Below, piece after piece: positions 11,426-22,370 of a stretch of DNA of 34,498 nt (positions within the stretch are counted from its first letter, which is position 1; every line of letters starts with the position of its first letter). The notes under the pieces were generated by a model, which saw nothing but the letters and a program-made list of their open reading frames with translations, had not been told where the DNA came from and did not search any database. The position numbers and the translations under genes were made by a program. Origin of the DNA: Geoalkalibacter sp. (GTDB lineage: Bacteria; Desulfobacterota; Desulfuromonadia; Desulfuromonadales; Geoalkalibacteraceae); the NCBI RefSeq assembly GCF_030604225.1, contig NZ_JAUVWH010000015.1:1-34498 (forward strand), given 5' to 3'.

Positions 11426-12937
11426 ATGCGCGATTCTGTGAATTTTTCCCAACTGATTTCGGGATATTCTCCGGCGGCGAACCTGCCGGATCCGCAGATC
11501 AGCGCCCTGCATTACGACAGCCGCCGGGTGGTCCCCGGCAGCGCATTTTTCGCCCTGCGCGGCGAAAATGCCGACGGTCATCAGTTCATCGGCCAAGCCA
11601 TCGCTCGCGGCGCGGTGGCGGTGGTCATGGAGGAAGCAAGAGAGCTTCCCGCCGGGGTTGCCGGTCTGGTGGTGCCCGACACGCGCGCGGCCCTTGCCGA
11701 GGCCGCCGCGGTGTTTTTCGGCGATCCGACGGCCGGCCTGCGGGTGGTGGGCGTGACCGGCACCAACGGCAAGACCACCACCACCTGGCTGCTCGAAGCG
11801 ATTCTGGCCGAGGCCGGTCATCGCCCGGCGGTCATGGGCACGGTGAATTACCGTTTCGGCGCACGCCAATTGCCCGCGCCCCATACCACCCCCGAAGCAC
11901 TGGAGCTGATGCAGGTGGTTCAGGATTTTCGCGCGCAGGGCGCGGACAGCCTGGTGATGGAAGTTTCGAGCCACGCCCTGCAACAGCACCGGGCGGACGG
12001 GGTGCGCTTTTCCGTGGGCGTTTTCACCAACCTCACCCCGGAGCATCTTGATTACCACGGCGACATGGACGCCTACTACGCCAGCAAGAAGCGCCTGTTC
12101 AGCGACCTTCTGCCGCGCGATCTGGGGCGTGCCGTGATCCATGTGGGGGATGAGTTCGGCAGGCGCCTCGCGGCCGAGGTGCCCAATGCCCTGACGTGCG
12201 GGTGTCGTGACGATGCCCAGGTCAGGCCTCTGGCGGCGGAGCTCTCCCTGGAGGGAATCCGCGCCCGGATTCAGACGCCGCGCGGCAGCCTGGATATCCA
12301 TTCGCGGCTCCTCGGGCAGTTCAACCTGGAAAATCTGCTGTGTGCCATCGCCGCGGCCGAGGCGCTGGAACTGCCGCAGGCGGCCATAGTCGCCGGACTG
12401 GCGCGGGCTCCGCAGGTTCCCGGGCGGTTGGAGAGCGTGGACAACCAGCGCGGGGCGGTCATCCTGGTGGATTACGCCCACACCGGCGACGCCCTGGAAA
12501 AGGCCCTGGTCACGGTGCGCGCCCTTGAGCCCCGCCGGGTTCTGGTGGTGTTCGGCTGCGGCGGCGACCGGGACCGGCGCAAGCGCCCGGTCATGGGCGC
12601 CGTTGCCGCGCGTCATGCCGACCTGGTGGTGGTGACCAGCGACAACCCGCGTAGCGAAGAACCCCAGGCCATCATCGCGGAGATCTTGGCGGGCCTGCGC
12701 GAGGCCGGCTGCCCGGCCCTGACCCGGGAGGAACTGGGGCGGGCGGGGGGGCGCGGCTATGTTGTCGAGCCGGATCGGCGGCGCGCCATCACGCTTGCCG
12801 TATCCCTGCTGGCCCAGGGCGATCTGCTGCTGGTGGCGGGCAAGGGACACGAGGATTATCAGATTGTGGGCAGCGAGCGTTTTCACTTCGACGATCGCGA
12901 GGAAGTGAAGCGCGCGCTTGGGGAGCAGGAGGTCTAG
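11426..12937 (+). CDS. murE: UDP-MurNAc-L-Ala-D-Glu:meso-DAP ligase
   Basis: GVTGTNGKTTTTWLLEAIL; DNPRSEEP (DNPR motif associated with meso-DAP specificity); GKGHEDYQ. Start 11426 (MRDSVNF) chosen. Confidence 0.95.
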   Translation: MRDSVNFSQLISGYSPAANLPDPQISALHYDSRRVVPGSAFFALRGENADGHQFIGQAIARGAVAVVMEEARELPAGVAGLVVPDTRAALAEAAAVFFGDPTAGLRVVGVTGTNGKTTTTWLLEAILAEAGHRPAVMGTVNYRFGARQLPAPHTTPEALELMQVVQDFRAQGADSLVMEVSSHALQQHRADGVRFSVGVFTNLTPEHLDYHGDMDAYYASKKRLFSDLLPRDLGRAVIHVGDEFGRRLAAEVPNALTCGCRDDAQVRPLAAELSLEGIRARIQTPRGSLDIHSRLLGQFNLENLLCAIAAAEALELPQAAIVAGLARAPQVPGRLESVDNQRGAVILVDYAHTGDALEKALVTVRALEPRRVLVVFGCGGDRDRRKRPVMGAVAARHADLVVVTSDNPRSEEPQAIIAEILAGLREAGCPALTREELGRAGGRGYVVEPDRRRAITLAVSLLAQGDLLLVAGKGHEDYQIVGSERFHFDDREEVKRALGEQEV

Positions 12938-12940
12938 CTG

Positions 12941-14338
12941 ATGAAACTTGATTTGGCAACCATAGCCCGGGTGACGGGCGGAACGCTGTTGCCGCCGGGA
13001 GCCGGCGGTACGGTTGAAGGAGTTTCCAGCGACAGCCGCTCCATTGAGTCGGGCGAACTGTTCGTGCCCCTGCGCGGTGAAAATTTCGACGGGCACGATT
13101 TTCTCGTGCAGGCGGCGCGCCGCGGCGCCGCGGCCTGTCTTTCCGAGGAAATCGTCGCCGGGTTTCCCGTGCCGGTGATTCATGTGCCGGACACCCTGCG
13201 CGCCATGGGCGATTTGGCCGCCGACTGGCGGCTGCGCTTGGCGGGACCGTTGGTGGCGGTGACCGGCTCTTCCGGAAAAACCACCACCAAGGAAATGCTC
13301 GCGGCGATTCTCGAACAGACCGGCGCGGGGCTCAAAACCGAGGGCAATTTCAACAATCTCATCGGCGTGCCCCTGACGCTGTTCAAGCTCAATCCCGAGG
13401 AGCATCGCTGGGCGGTGATCGAAATGGGCATGAGCGCCCGCGGTGAAATCGCCCGCCTGGCGGAGATCGCTCGCCCCCAGATCGGCATCATCACCAACAT
13501 CGGTCCGGCCCATCTCGAAGTCCTGCAGGGAATCGACGGCGTGGCGCGGGCCAAGGGTGAGTTGTTCATCGCCCTGCCGCCCGGCGGCACCGCCATTGTC
13601 AATGCCGATGACCCACGCACCCGTGAGTTGCCCGTGGCCAACGGCGTGCGGCGCCTGCTGTTCGGGGAATGCGAGAGCGCCCAGGTGCGGGCGCGCGAGA
13701 TCCGCGTCCAGGGTCACGAGGCGGCTTTCAAGTTGTGTCTGGGCGAGCAGGAGGTTCTCGTGCGCCTGCGCGTGCCGGGCCGCCACAACGTGCTCAACGC
13801 CCTGGCGGCTGCCGCCGCGGCCCATGCCCTGGGCGTCGCGCCGGCCCTGATCGCCCGCGGCCTGGGGCGCTACCGCCCCATCGCCGGACGTCTCAATCTG
13901 GCCAATCTGCCCGGCGGCGCCCTGCTCATCGATGACAGCTACAATGCCAATCCCCTGTCGGTCAAGGCGGCTCTTGCCACCCTGGATGAGCTGCCGGGCG
14001 GCGGCCGCCGCATCGCCGTGCTCGGTGACATGCTGGAACTGGGGCCGGAGGCGGCGAGCCTGCATCGGGAAATCGGCGCCGAAGCCGCGCGGCGCTGCGA
14101 TCTGCTCGTCGTGCTGGGCAACATGGCGCAAGAACTCGCCGCCGGTGCCCGTGCGGCGGGCATGGACGAGAGCCGGGTGTGGATCGCGCGCGATCACCAG
14201 GACATCGCCAACCGTCTGCAGGATGTTCTGGTTCGGGGTGATCGTTTGCTGGTCAAGGGATCGCGGGGCATGAGAATGGAGAAAATCTGCGCACTGCTGC
14301 AGGAACGTCAGGAGTTCCGGCTGGCCGTGGTGATCTGA
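12941..14338 (+). CDS. murF: UDP-MurNAc-tripeptide:D-Ala-D-Ala ligase
   Basis: [54 protein letters not shown]. Confidence 0.95.
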   Translation: MKLDLATIARVTGGTLLPPGAGGTVEGVSSDSRSIESGELFVPLRGENFDGHDFLVQAARRGAAACLSEEIVAGFPVPVIHVPDTLRAMGDLAADWRLRLAGPLVAVTGSSGKTTTKEMLAAILEQTGAGLKTEGNFNNLIGVPLTLFKLNPEEHRWAVIEMGMSARGEIARLAEIARPQIGIITNIGPAHLEVLQGIDGVARAKGELFIALPPGGTAIVNADDPRTRELPVANGVRRLLFGECESAQVRAREIRVQGHEAAFKLCLGEQEVLVRLRVPGRHNVLNALAAAAAAHALGVAPALIARGLGRYRPIAGRLNLANLPGGALLIDDSYNANPLSVKAALATLDELPGGGRRIAVLGDMLELGPEAASLHREIGAEAARRCDLLVVLGNMAQELAAGARAAGMDESRVWIARDHQDIANRLQDVLVRGDRLLVKGSRGMRMEKICALLQERQEFRLAVVI

Positions 14339-14348
14339 GGACGGACGC

Positions 14349-15425
14349 ATGCTCTACCACCTGCTGTACCCGCTGCATACCGAATATTCGGCGTTCTATG
14401 TGTTCCGGTTCATCACCTTCCGGACCATATACGCGACCATCACCGCCCTGGTGATCTCTTTCCTGATCGGTCCCTGGCTGATCAACAAGCTGTCGTCCCT
14501 GCAGATCGGCCAGTCGATCCGCAAGCTCGGGCCCGAATCCCATTTCAAGAAAGAGGGCACGCCGACCATGGGCGGCACCCTGATTCTCTGCGCCATCGTG
14601 CTGCCGACCCTGCTGTGGGCCGATCTGACCAATCTCTATGTGTGGGTGGTGCTGCTGGTCACGGTCGGTTTCGGCATCGTCGGCTTCAGCGACGACCTGC
14701 TCAAAGTGCGCAAGCGCAACAGCGACGGGCTTTCCGCGCGGTCCAAGATGTTCTGGCTGCTGCTCATCGCCTTTGCCGCCGGTTTGATCCTCTATGTCTA
14801 TCCCCCCTTTCAGACCACCCTGGGTGTTCCCTTCTTCAAGAACGTGCGGCCCGAATTGGGCCTTTTCTACATTCCCTTCGCGCTTTTGGTCATCGTGGGC
14901 GCCGGCAACGCCGTGAACCTCACGGATGGCCTTGATGGCCTGGCCATCGGCCCGATGATCATCGCCTCGGGCACCTATCTGCTCTTCGCCTATCTGGCGG
15001 GCAATGCGCGACTGGCCGAATATCTGCAGATCAACCCCGTGCCCGGAGCCGGCGAACTCTCGATCCTGTGCGGCGCCATGGTCGGCGCGGGGCTGGGGTT
15101 TCTCTGGTTCAACAGCTATCCCGCCCAGGTGTTCATGGGCGATGTGGGCAGTCTGTCCCTGGGCGGCGCCCTGGGCACCATCGCCGTCATCACCAAGCAG
15201 GAAATCGTGCTGGTGATCGTCGGCGGGATTTTTGTCCTGGAGGCGCTGTCGGTGATCTTCCAGGTCACGTCCTTTCGCCTTTACGGCAAACGGATCTTCA
15301 AGATGGCGCCGATTCATCACCATTTCGAGCTCAAGGGCTGGCCCGAGCCCAAGATCATCGTGCGTTTCTGGATCATCAGCATCATTCTGGCGCTGGTGTC
15401 CCTCTCGACCCTGAAGCTGAGGTAA
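14349..15425 (+). CDS. mraY: Phospho-MurNAc-pentapeptide transferase
   Basis: [74 protein letters not shown]. Confidence 0.97.
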   Translation: MLYHLLYPLHTEYSAFYVFRFITFRTIYATITALVISFLIGPWLINKLSSLQIGQSIRKLGPESHFKKEGTPTMGGTLILCAIVLPTLLWADLTNLYVWVVLLVTVGFGIVGFSDDLLKVRKRNSDGLSARSKMFWLLLIAFAAGLILYVYPPFQTTLGVPFFKNVRPELGLFYIPFALLVIVGAGNAVNLTDGLDGLAIGPMIIASGTYLLFAYLAGNARLAEYLQINPVPGAGELSILCGAMVGAGLGFLWFNSYPAQVFMGDVGSLSLGGALGTIAVITKQEIVLVIVGGIFVLEALSVIFQVTSFRLYGKRIFKMAPIHHHFELKGWPEPKIIVRFWIISIILALVSLSTLKLR

Positions 15426-15429
15426 GGCC

Positions 15430-16794
15430 GTGAATCCCTATGCCGGAAAAAATGTGGCGATCGTCGGCGCGGGCCGTACCGGCTTGGCGCTGGTCGGTTA
15501 TTTCCTGCGCGCGGGGGCACGCCTGACTCTTTCCGACCGCCGGGAGCGCGACCGCATTCCCCAGGCCGAGACCCTGACGCAGGCCGGCGTGCGCCTGGAT
15601 TGTGGCGGGCACAGCGCGGAACTGCTCGGCGCAGCCGACCTGATCGTGGTCAGCCCCGGCGTGCCCCTCGATCAGCCGGCCCTGGCGGCGGCCGCGCGCG
15701 CCGGCGTGCCCATTCTCGGTGAAATCGAAATTGCCTGGCGGGCGCTCAGGGCACCGCTGGTGGCGATTACCGGCACCAACGGCAAGTCGACCACCACCAC
15801 CCTGTGCGGCGATATCTTTCAGGCTTGGGGAAAAAAAACCTTTGTCGGCGGCAACCTCGGCCAGCCGCTCATCGATGCGACGCGCGAGGACGGCTGGGAC
15901 TGGCTGGTGGCCGAGTTGTCCTCCTTCCAGTTGGAGGCGGTGGCGGATTTCCGGCCGCGTTTTGCCCTGCTGCTCAACATCACCGAGGATCACCTCGATC
16001 GCTATCCCGACATGGACAGCTACCTGGCGGCCAAGGCGCAAGTCTTCGCCCGCCAGCAGAACGATGACGTCACGGTGCTTAACCTGGAGGATCCGCTGGT
16101 GCTCAAGGCGGCGGCGGAGTGCCGGGCACGCAAGGTGTTTTTCTCCTCGGCGCGGGTTCTCGATGAGGGCATGGGATTTGACGGTGACGCCCTGGTCTGG
16201 CGCATGGGCGGTTGCGAGGAGCGTTTCGCCGTGGCCGACATGCAGCTGCGCGGGTTGCACAACGTCGAGAACGCCATGGCCGCCCTGATCCCGGCGTTGC
16301 TTTCCGGCTGTCCGGCCGCTCTTGCCTGGCGGGCGGTCTGCGCTTTTGGCGGCCTGCCGCATCGCATGGTGCCGGTGCGGCGGCTCGATGGGGTGACCTG
16401 GTACAACGATTCCAAGGCGACCAACGTCGGCAGCGTGGTCAAGAGCCTGGCCGGACTGAGCCATCCGGTGACGCTGATTGCCGGGGGCAAGGACAAGGGC
16501 GGCGATTATGCGCCCCTGGTGCCGCTGGTGCGCGAGCGGGTCGCTCACCTGATTCTCATCGGTGAAGCGGCCGCGCGCATCGAATCGGTCCTCGGTGCGC
16601 TGGCCCACTGCCTGCGGGCGTCGGATATGGCCGACGCGGTTCGGCGTGCCCGCGAGCTGACCCCGGCCGGAGGAACGGTGCTGCTCTCGCCGGCCTGCTC
16701 CAGCTACGATATGTTTCGGGATTTTGAAGAGCGCGGCGATATTTTCGCCGGCCTGGTCAAAGCTCTGCCGGAAGGCGAAGCCAAGGCGGTCTAG
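15430..16794 (+). CDS. murD: UDP-MurNAc-L-Ala:D-Glu ligase
   Basis: ITGTNGKSTTTTLCGDIF, VGGNLGQPLID, NITEDHLDRYPDMDSYLAAK, WYNDSKATN. Confidence 0.95.
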   Translation: MNPYAGKNVAIVGAGRTGLALVGYFLRAGARLTLSDRRERDRIPQAETLTQAGVRLDCGGHSAELLGAADLIVVSPGVPLDQPALAAAARAGVPILGEIEIAWRALRAPLVAITGTNGKSTTTTLCGDIFQAWGKKTFVGGNLGQPLIDATREDGWDWLVAELSSFQLEAVADFRPRFALLLNITEDHLDRYPDMDSYLAAKAQVFARQQNDDVTVLNLEDPLVLKAAAECRARKVFFSSARVLDEGMGFDGDALVWRMGGCEERFAVADMQLRGLHNVENAMAALIPALLSGCPAALAWRAVCAFGGLPHRMVPVRRLDGVTWYNDSKATNVGSVVKSLAGLSHPVTLIAGGKDKGGDYAPLVPLVRERVAHLILIGEAAARIESVLGALAHCLRASDMADAVRRARELTPAGGTVLLSPACSSYDMFRDFEERGDIFAGLVKALPEGEAKAV

Positions 16795-16796
16795 AC

Positions 16797-17903
16797 ATGA
16801 CGATCCGACGCGAATTCGATACGGCGATTCTGCTTCTGGCGGTGGTGCTCACCTGCTTCGGGGTGGTCATGGTCTATTCGTCGTCGTCGATCATGGCCGC
16901 CAAGCGTTTCGGCGATGACTTTTTCTTCCTCAAGCGTCAGGGGATCTTCGCCGTCGCCGGCTTTGCCCTGATGGCCGCCGCCATGTACATCGACTATCGC
17001 TTCTGGCGTCGCTTGACGGTCTTTGTCATGGCCACCGCGGTGATCCTGCTTGTCTTGGTGCTGATCCCGGGGGTCGGGGCCAGTGTCGGCGGCGCTTCGC
17101 GCTGGCTGCGCCTGCCGGGGTTCTCGGTGCAGCCGGCGGAACTCGCCAAGCTGGCCATGGTGTTCTACCTGGCCCATTCGCTGGCGCGCAAGAAAGACAA
17201 GATGAAAAGTTTCAAGCTCGGTTTCCTGCCCTACATGCTGGTGCTGGGCTGCCTGCTGGGGCTGTTGCTGCTGCAGCCCGACCTGGGCAGCGCCATGGTC
17301 ATCGCCGGTGTGTCCATGGCCATGCTCATGGTCGGCGGCGCGCGCCTGAGCTACCTGATTTCGGTGGCATTGCTCGCGGTGCCGGTGCTCTACATGGCGA
17401 TCATGCAGGTCGATTACCGCCGCCGGCGCATCCTGGCGTTTCTCGATCCCTGGGAAGATCCCTACAACACGGGTTTCCAGATCATCCAGAGCTGGACCGC
17501 CTTCGGCCTGGGCGGCGTGTTCGGCAAGGGCCTCGGCGAAGGCCAGCAGAAACTCTTTTATCTGCCCGAGGCGCATACGGATTTCATCCTGTCCGTGGTC
17601 GGCGAGGAATTGGGCTTTGTCGGCGTGCTGGTGGTGGCCGCCATGTTTCTGGTGCTCTGCCTGCGGGGCCTGCGCATCGCCCAGCAGGCCCCGGATGACT
17701 ATGGACGCCATTTGGCCTTCGGCCTGACCTTTCTCATCGGCCTGGGCGCTTTCATCAACATGGGCGTGGTGCTCGGCTTGCTGCCCACCAAGGGCCTGGC
17801 CCTGCCGCTGCTCTCCTATGGGGGGACCAGTCTTCTGACCACCCTGTTCGCGCTCGGAGTTCTGCTCAACATCTCGCGCCAGAGCAGGGAGGACAAGCCA
17901 TGA
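16797..17903 (+). CDS. ftsW: SEDS peptidoglycan polymerase FtsW
   Basis: Multi-TM; PAELAKLAMVFYLA, QPDLGSAMVI, EAHTDFILSVVGEELGFVG, GLLPTKGLALPLLSYGGTSL. Confidence 0.95.
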   Translation: MTIRREFDTAILLLAVVLTCFGVVMVYSSSSIMAAKRFGDDFFFLKRQGIFAVAGFALMAAAMYIDYRFWRRLTVFVMATAVILLVLVLIPGVGASVGGASRWLRLPGFSVQPAELAKLAMVFYLAHSLARKKDKMKSFKLGFLPYMLVLGCLLGLLLLQPDLGSAMVIAGVSMAMLMVGGARLSYLISVALLAVPVLYMAIMQVDYRRRRILAFLDPWEDPYNTGFQIIQSWTAFGLGGVFGKGLGEGQQKLFYLPEAHTDFILSVVGEELGFVGVLVVAAMFLVLCLRGLRIAQQAPDDYGRHLAFGLTFLIGLGAFINMGVVLGLLPTKGLALPLLSYGGTSLLTTLFALGVLLNISRQSREDKP

Positions 17904-18979
17904 GGATGCTGCTGGCGGGTGGTGGAACCGGCGGTCACCTGTTTCCCGCCGTTGCCTTGGCCGAGCAGCTGCTGCGCGAGGAACCCGATGCGCAGGTGCT
18001 GTTCGTCGGCACCGAACGTGGCCTGGAAAGTCGTGTGCTGCCCCGCCTTGGTCTTGCGCTGCGCAAGATCGAGATCAGCGGCCTGGTGGGCAAGGGCTGG
18101 CGGCACAGGTTGGCCCTGCTGCCCCAGCTGCTGAAAAGTTTTTGGCAATCCTGGGCGATTGTGCGCGAATTTCGACCCGACGTGGTGGTCGGTGTCGGCG
18201 GCTACGCTTCGGGCCCGGTGCTGGCCGTCGCGCGCCTGCTCGGCTACCCGGTGTTGATTCATGAGCAAAATGCCCGTCCCGGGTTGACCAATCGTCTGCT
18301 GGCGCCCTGGGTGCAGCGCGTCTGCCTGTCCTTTGCCGAGGCTCAGGATCTCTTGCGCCGCGCCTCGGTGGTGGTCACGGGCAACCCGGTGCGTCTCGGA
18401 TTGGCTGATTGCCCGCCGCCACCGCCGGGCACGCCCCATCTCCTGGTGTTCGGCGGGTCCCTGGGCGCGCGCGCCATCAATGACGCGATGCTGGCCACCC
18501 TGCCGGAGTTGGCCGACCTCAAGGGCCGGATTGGTCTGCTGCACCAGACGGGCGAGGAGGATCTGCAGCGGGTGCGCGAGGGGTATCGAGCCGCCGGCTG
18601 GAATCCCGAGTGGGTGGTGCCGTTCATCGACGACATGAGCGCGGCCTATCGCCGGGCCCATCTGGTGGTATGCCGGGCCGGGGCCACCACCCTGGCGGAA
18701 TTGACGGCCTGCGGGCGAGCCGCCATCCTGGTGCCCTATCCCCATGCGGCGGGCGATCACCAGACGGCCAATGCCCACGCCCTGGCGGAAAAGGGCGCGG
18801 CGCTGCTGCTGCCCCAATCCCAGTTGACCCCCGCGCGGCTGGGACAATTGGTACGCGATCTGCTCGCGGATCTCGATCTGTTGACTTCCATGGCCGGGGC
18901 CGCCCATGCCCTGGGCAAAAGGGACGCAGCCGCCGCGATTCTCAAGGAATGCCGGGCGATTGCCCAAAAACGCAAGTAG
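17900..18979 (+). CDS. murG: UDP-GlcNAc:lipid I GlcNAc transferase
   Basis: [58 protein letters not shown]; starts inside the ftsW stop. Confidence 0.95.
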   Translation: MRMLLAGGGTGGHLFPAVALAEQLLREEPDAQVLFVGTERGLESRVLPRLGLALRKIEISGLVGKGWRHRLALLPQLLKSFWQSWAIVREFRPDVVVGVGGYASGPVLAVARLLGYPVLIHEQNARPGLTNRLLAPWVQRVCLSFAEAQDLLRRASVVVTGNPVRLGLADCPPPPPGTPHLLVFGGSLGARAINDAMLATLPELADLKGRIGLLHQTGEEDLQRVREGYRAAGWNPEWVVPFIDDMSAAYRRAHLVVCRAGATTLAELTACGRAAILVPYPHAAGDHQTANAHALAEKGAALLLPQSQLTPARLGQLVRDLLADLDLLTSMAGAAHALGKRDAAAAILKECRAIAQKRK

Positions 18980-19005
18980 CGCCTGATCCTGCAAGCGGAG
19001 AAAGC

Positions 19006-20397
19006 ATGTACGGAAAGATCCGAAAAATTCATTTCGTCGGCATCGGCGGCATCGGCATGAGCGGCATCGCCGAGGTGCTGCTCAATCTCGGCTATCAGGT
19101 GTCGGGGTCGGATCTGCGCGAAAGCGAGATCACCCGGCGGCTGGCCGACCTTGGCGGCGAGATTTTCTACGGCCATCGCGCGGAGAACCTCCGGGATGTG
19201 GATGTGGTGGTGACCTCTACGGCGGTGAAAAAGGACAATCCCGAGGTCGTGGATGCTCATCGACGCCTGATTCCGGTCATCCCGCGCGCGGAAATGCTCG
19301 CCGAATTGATGCGCATGAAGTACGGCCTCGCCGTGGCCGGCACCCACGGCAAGACCACCACTACCAGCATGGTGGCAACCCTGCTGTATCATGGCGGCAT
19401 CGATCCGACCTCTGTCATCGGCGGGCGTCTCGATTCCCTGGGTTCCAACGCGAAACTCGGCCAGGGCAAGTTCCTGGTGGCCGAGGCCGACGAGTCGGAC
19501 GGCTCCTTCATGCTGCTCTCGCCGACCATCGCGGTGGTGACCAACATCGATGCCGACCACCTCGATTTCTACCGCGACCTGGAGCAGATCAAGGACACCT
19601 TTGTCGATTTCATCAACAAGGTGCCCTTTTACGGCCTGGCGGTGCTCTGCCTCGACGATCCCAACATCCAGGCCATCATTCCCCGGGTCAAGAAGCGATT
19701 TCTCACCTACGGCCTCGCCGGCCAGGCCGATTTGCATGCCACCGACATCGTGCATCAGGCCGGGCGCACCTCCTTTCGCGTGCATTGCCGCGGCGAGGAT
19801 CTGGGCCAGGTCAGCTTTCGCATGCCGGGACGTCATAACGTCCTCAACGCCTTGGCGGCCATCGCCGTGGCCATGGAAATCGGCATTCCCTTCTGGAACA
19901 TCGCCGACGGTTTTCAGGATTTCGGCGGAGTGCAGCGCCGTTTCCAGATCAAGTACGACGCCCAGGACATCATGGTGGTCGATGATTACGGACACCACCC
20001 GGCCGAGATCAAGGCCACCCTGGCCGCGGCCCGCTCGGGCTGGGATCGCCGCGTCATCGCCGTCTTTCAGCCCCATCGCTTCAGCCGCACCCAGGCCCTG
20101 TTCGAGGAATTCGTCACCGCCTTCTATCAGGCCGACCATCTGGTGGTGACCGATATCTACGCCGCCGGCGAAGAGCCCGTCGCCGGGGTCGACAGCGCCG
20201 CCCTGGTGGAGAGCATCCGCCGCCACGGCCACAAGGATGCCCATTACGTCGGCGAGCGCAGCGCCGTGGTGCCGCACCTCGCGCCCCTGCTGCGGCCCGG
20301 CGACATGGTCATCACCCTGGGGGCGGGCAACATCTGGCAGGTGGGGGAGGATCTCATCCGCCATCTGCGTGAGCGCGACAAGGGCGCCATTTCTTGA
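19006..20397 (+). CDS. murC: UDP-MurNAc:L-Ala ligase
   Basis: [69 protein letters not shown]. Start at 19006, inside the longer ORF 18610..20397. Confidence 0.95.
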   Translation: MYGKIRKIHFVGIGGIGMSGIAEVLLNLGYQVSGSDLRESEITRRLADLGGEIFYGHRAENLRDVDVVVTSTAVKKDNPEVVDAHRRLIPVIPRAEMLAELMRMKYGLAVAGTHGKTTTTSMVATLLYHGGIDPTSVIGGRLDSLGSNAKLGQGKFLVAEADESDGSFMLLSPTIAVVTNIDADHLDFYRDLEQIKDTFVDFINKVPFYGLAVLCLDDPNIQAIIPRVKKRFLTYGLAGQADLHATDIVHQAGRTSFRVHCRGEDLGQVSFRMPGRHNVLNALAAIAVAMEIGIPFWNIADGFQDFGGVQRRFQIKYDAQDIMVVDDYGHHPAEIKATLAAARSGWDRRVIAVFQPHRFSRTQALFEEFVTAFYQADHLVVTDIYAAGEEPVAGVDSAALVESIRRHGHKDAHYVGERSAVVPHLAPLLRPGDMVITLGAGNIWQVGEDLIRHLRERDKGAIS

Positions 20398-20459
20398 ACC
20401 TAATTCCCCGCGATGACAGAAAACGTCATTTTCGAGGATTGCAAACAGGATAGCAGGCC

Positions 20460-21386
20460 ATGACCCGAGAAGAACTCAAACAGCGTCAGATCGCCGTACT
20501 CATGGGCGGGCTCTCCGGTGAGCGGGACGTGTCCCTGCGCACCGGCGCGGCGGTACTCAAGGCTCTGCAAACGCGCGGCTATCGTTGCCAGGGCATCGAC
20601 GTGAACCGCGATCTGGCCCGACAACTGCGCGACAGCGGCGCCGAGGTCGCGTTTATCGCGCTGCATGGCCGCTTCGGCGAGGACGGCACCGTGCAGGGGC
20701 TTCTCGAACTAATGGATATCCCCTACACGGGCAGCGGTGTCCTGGCCTCCAGCCTCGCCATGGACAAGGTCGCGACGAAAAAAATGCTCATTTACCATGA
20801 CCTGCCGACCCCGGGTTTCGAGGTGTATCGGCGCGGCGCCGATCTGGAAGCGCTGCTCGCGCGCTGCCGGCACTTCCCCCTGGTGGTCAAGCCGGCGCGG
20901 GAAGGCTCGACCCTGGGCATCACCATCGCCCGCGACCTGGAACATCTGCGCCGGGGGATTGACGAGGCCCTGCGCTTTGATGACCAGTTGCTGGTGGAGG
21001 AATATATTCCGGGGCGGGAAATCACCGTCGGGGTGCTCGACGGCGAGCCCTTGCCGGTCATCCAGATCGAGGCCCAGGGCGGTTTCTACGATTTCGGCGC
21101 GAAGTACACCAGCGGTCGCACTGAGTATCTGCTGCCCGCGCCCCTGGAGCCGGCCCTCTATCACCGCCTGCAGGAAGCCTCGGTTGCCGCCTGCGAGGTG
21201 TTGGGCTGCACGGGCGCCGCGCGGGTCGATTTTCGGGTCAACGAGCGTGAATTCTACTGCCTGGAAGTCAATACCATTCCCGGCATGACGGAAACCAGCC
21301 TTCTGCCCAAGGCCGCGCGGCAGGCCGGCATCGACTTCGAGGAGTTGGTGCTGCGGATTCTGGAAGGGGCCGGCGTCAACAAGTAG
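20460..21386 (+). CDS. ddl: D-alanine--D-alanine ligase
   Basis: VLMGGLSGERDVSLRTG, ALHGRFGEDGTVQGLLELMDIPYTGSGVLASSLAMDK, CLEVNTIPGMTETSLLPKAA. Confidence 0.95.
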   Translation: MTREELKQRQIAVLMGGLSGERDVSLRTGAAVLKALQTRGYRCQGIDVNRDLARQLRDSGAEVAFIALHGRFGEDGTVQGLLELMDIPYTGSGVLASSLAMDKVATKKMLIYHDLPTPGFEVYRRGADLEALLARCRHFPLVVKPAREGSTLGITIARDLEHLRRGIDEALRFDDQLLVEEYIPGREITVGVLDGEPLPVIQIEAQGGFYDFGAKYTSGRTEYLLPAPLEPALYHRLQEASVAACEVLGCTGAARVDFRVNEREFYCLEVNTIPGMTETSLLPKAARQAGIDFEELVLRILEGAGVNK

Positions 21387-21438
21387 GCCGGTTCGCGGCG
21401 GTGGATCAACAGGGGCCGAGGCCCCGGAAAAACGAGCG

Positions 21439-22347
21439 ATGCGCGATTACAAATCAGTCACCCCTCCCAAGGTCAAGCCGAACAAGGTGCGTCGGGTGCG
21501 CAAGCCCCGCGACTTGCAGCGGCTCGTCAAGGCCAGGGGCAAGGCGAACAAGGCGCGCCCCGAGCGCCAACCGCGCGACTGGAAGGTGCTCTTGCAGAAG
21601 ACCCTGCGTTGCGCGGTGGCGCTGGTCAGCACGGCACTGATCGTCGGTGGCGGCGTCATCGCGGCGCATATGCTGGTGGCTTCGGATTATTTCCGCATCG
21701 AGGCGGTGCGCGTGGAAAACGCCGCGCGCGTGACGGTCGAGGAAGTCGTGGGCCTTTCCGACATTCAAATCGGCAGCTCGATTTTTGATCTCAATCTGGA
21801 TATGATCGGACGCAGGATCGAGGAGAATCCCTGGATTGCCACCGCGCGCATCGACCGCGTTTTTCCGCGCGAGGTGGTGATTCGCCTGGAGGAGCGCCAA
21901 CCGCGCGCCATCGTCAATCTCGGCTATCTCTATTACGTGGATGCCGACGGCGAGGTGTTTAAAATGCTCAGTGCCGGTGACCGGCTGGATTTTCCCGTGA
22001 TCACCGGCATCGAACGCGAGGACCTGCTGGACAAGCCCGAGCACACCCGCGAGCGCCTGCGTCAGGCCCTCGCCCTGATCGACGAGCTGGCCCAGCGGCG
22101 GCGCTTCAATCTGGAGTCGATTTCGGAGCTGAGCCTCAACCGCGAGGAAGGCATCTCGCTTTACACCTACCTCGACGCGGTGCCGGTGCAGCTTGGCGAG
22201 GGCGATTTCGCGCAGAAACTCGATCGTCTGGAACAGATCTACAAGGAGCTTGAGCCGCGGCTGCCGGCCCTGAGATACATCGATCTCAAGGTGCCCGACC
22301 GCGTGATCGTGAAGGTTGACAACAGGCAGCAAAAGGCCAGGGGCTAA
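21439..22347 (+). CDS. ftsQ: Cell division protein FtsQ (POTRA domain)
   Basis: Basic cytoplasmic tail, one TM (LVSTALIVGGGVIAAHMLVAS), POTRA-like YFRIEAVRVENAARVTVEEVVGLSDI..NPWIATARIDRVFPREVVIRLEERQPRA; position before ftsA. Confidence 0.9.
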   Translation: MRDYKSVTPPKVKPNKVRRVRKPRDLQRLVKARGKANKARPERQPRDWKVLLQKTLRCAVALVSTALIVGGGVIAAHMLVASDYFRIEAVRVENAARVTVEEVVGLSDIQIGSSIFDLNLDMIGRRIEENPWIATARIDRVFPREVVIRLEERQPRAIVNLGYLYYVDADGEVFKMLSAGDRLDFPVITGIEREDLLDKPEHTRERLRQALALIDELAQRRRFNLESISELSLNREEGISLYTYLDAVPVQLGEGDFAQKLDRLEQIYKELEPRLPALRYIDLKVPDRVIVKVDNRQQKARG

Positions 22348-22370
22348 GGCCGCCGGGGAAGGGGAATGTT

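Noticed and set aside
11390-14350. 986-aa minus-strand ORF opposite murE/murF
   Set aside because: Antisense to two clear Mur ligases; composition is the low-information Gln/Gly/His/Ala/Arg-rich type expected from reading GC-rich coding DNA backwards; no recognisable motif.
18610-19005. N-terminal extension of MurC in the ORF track
   Set aside because: This segment overlaps murG in another frame; the MurC N-terminus ([20 protein letters not shown]) begins at 19006.
21412-21425. GGGGC-CGAG-GCCCC hairpin between ddl and ftsQ
   Set aside because: Only a 5-bp stem in GC-rich DNA; too likely by chance to list as a separate finding.
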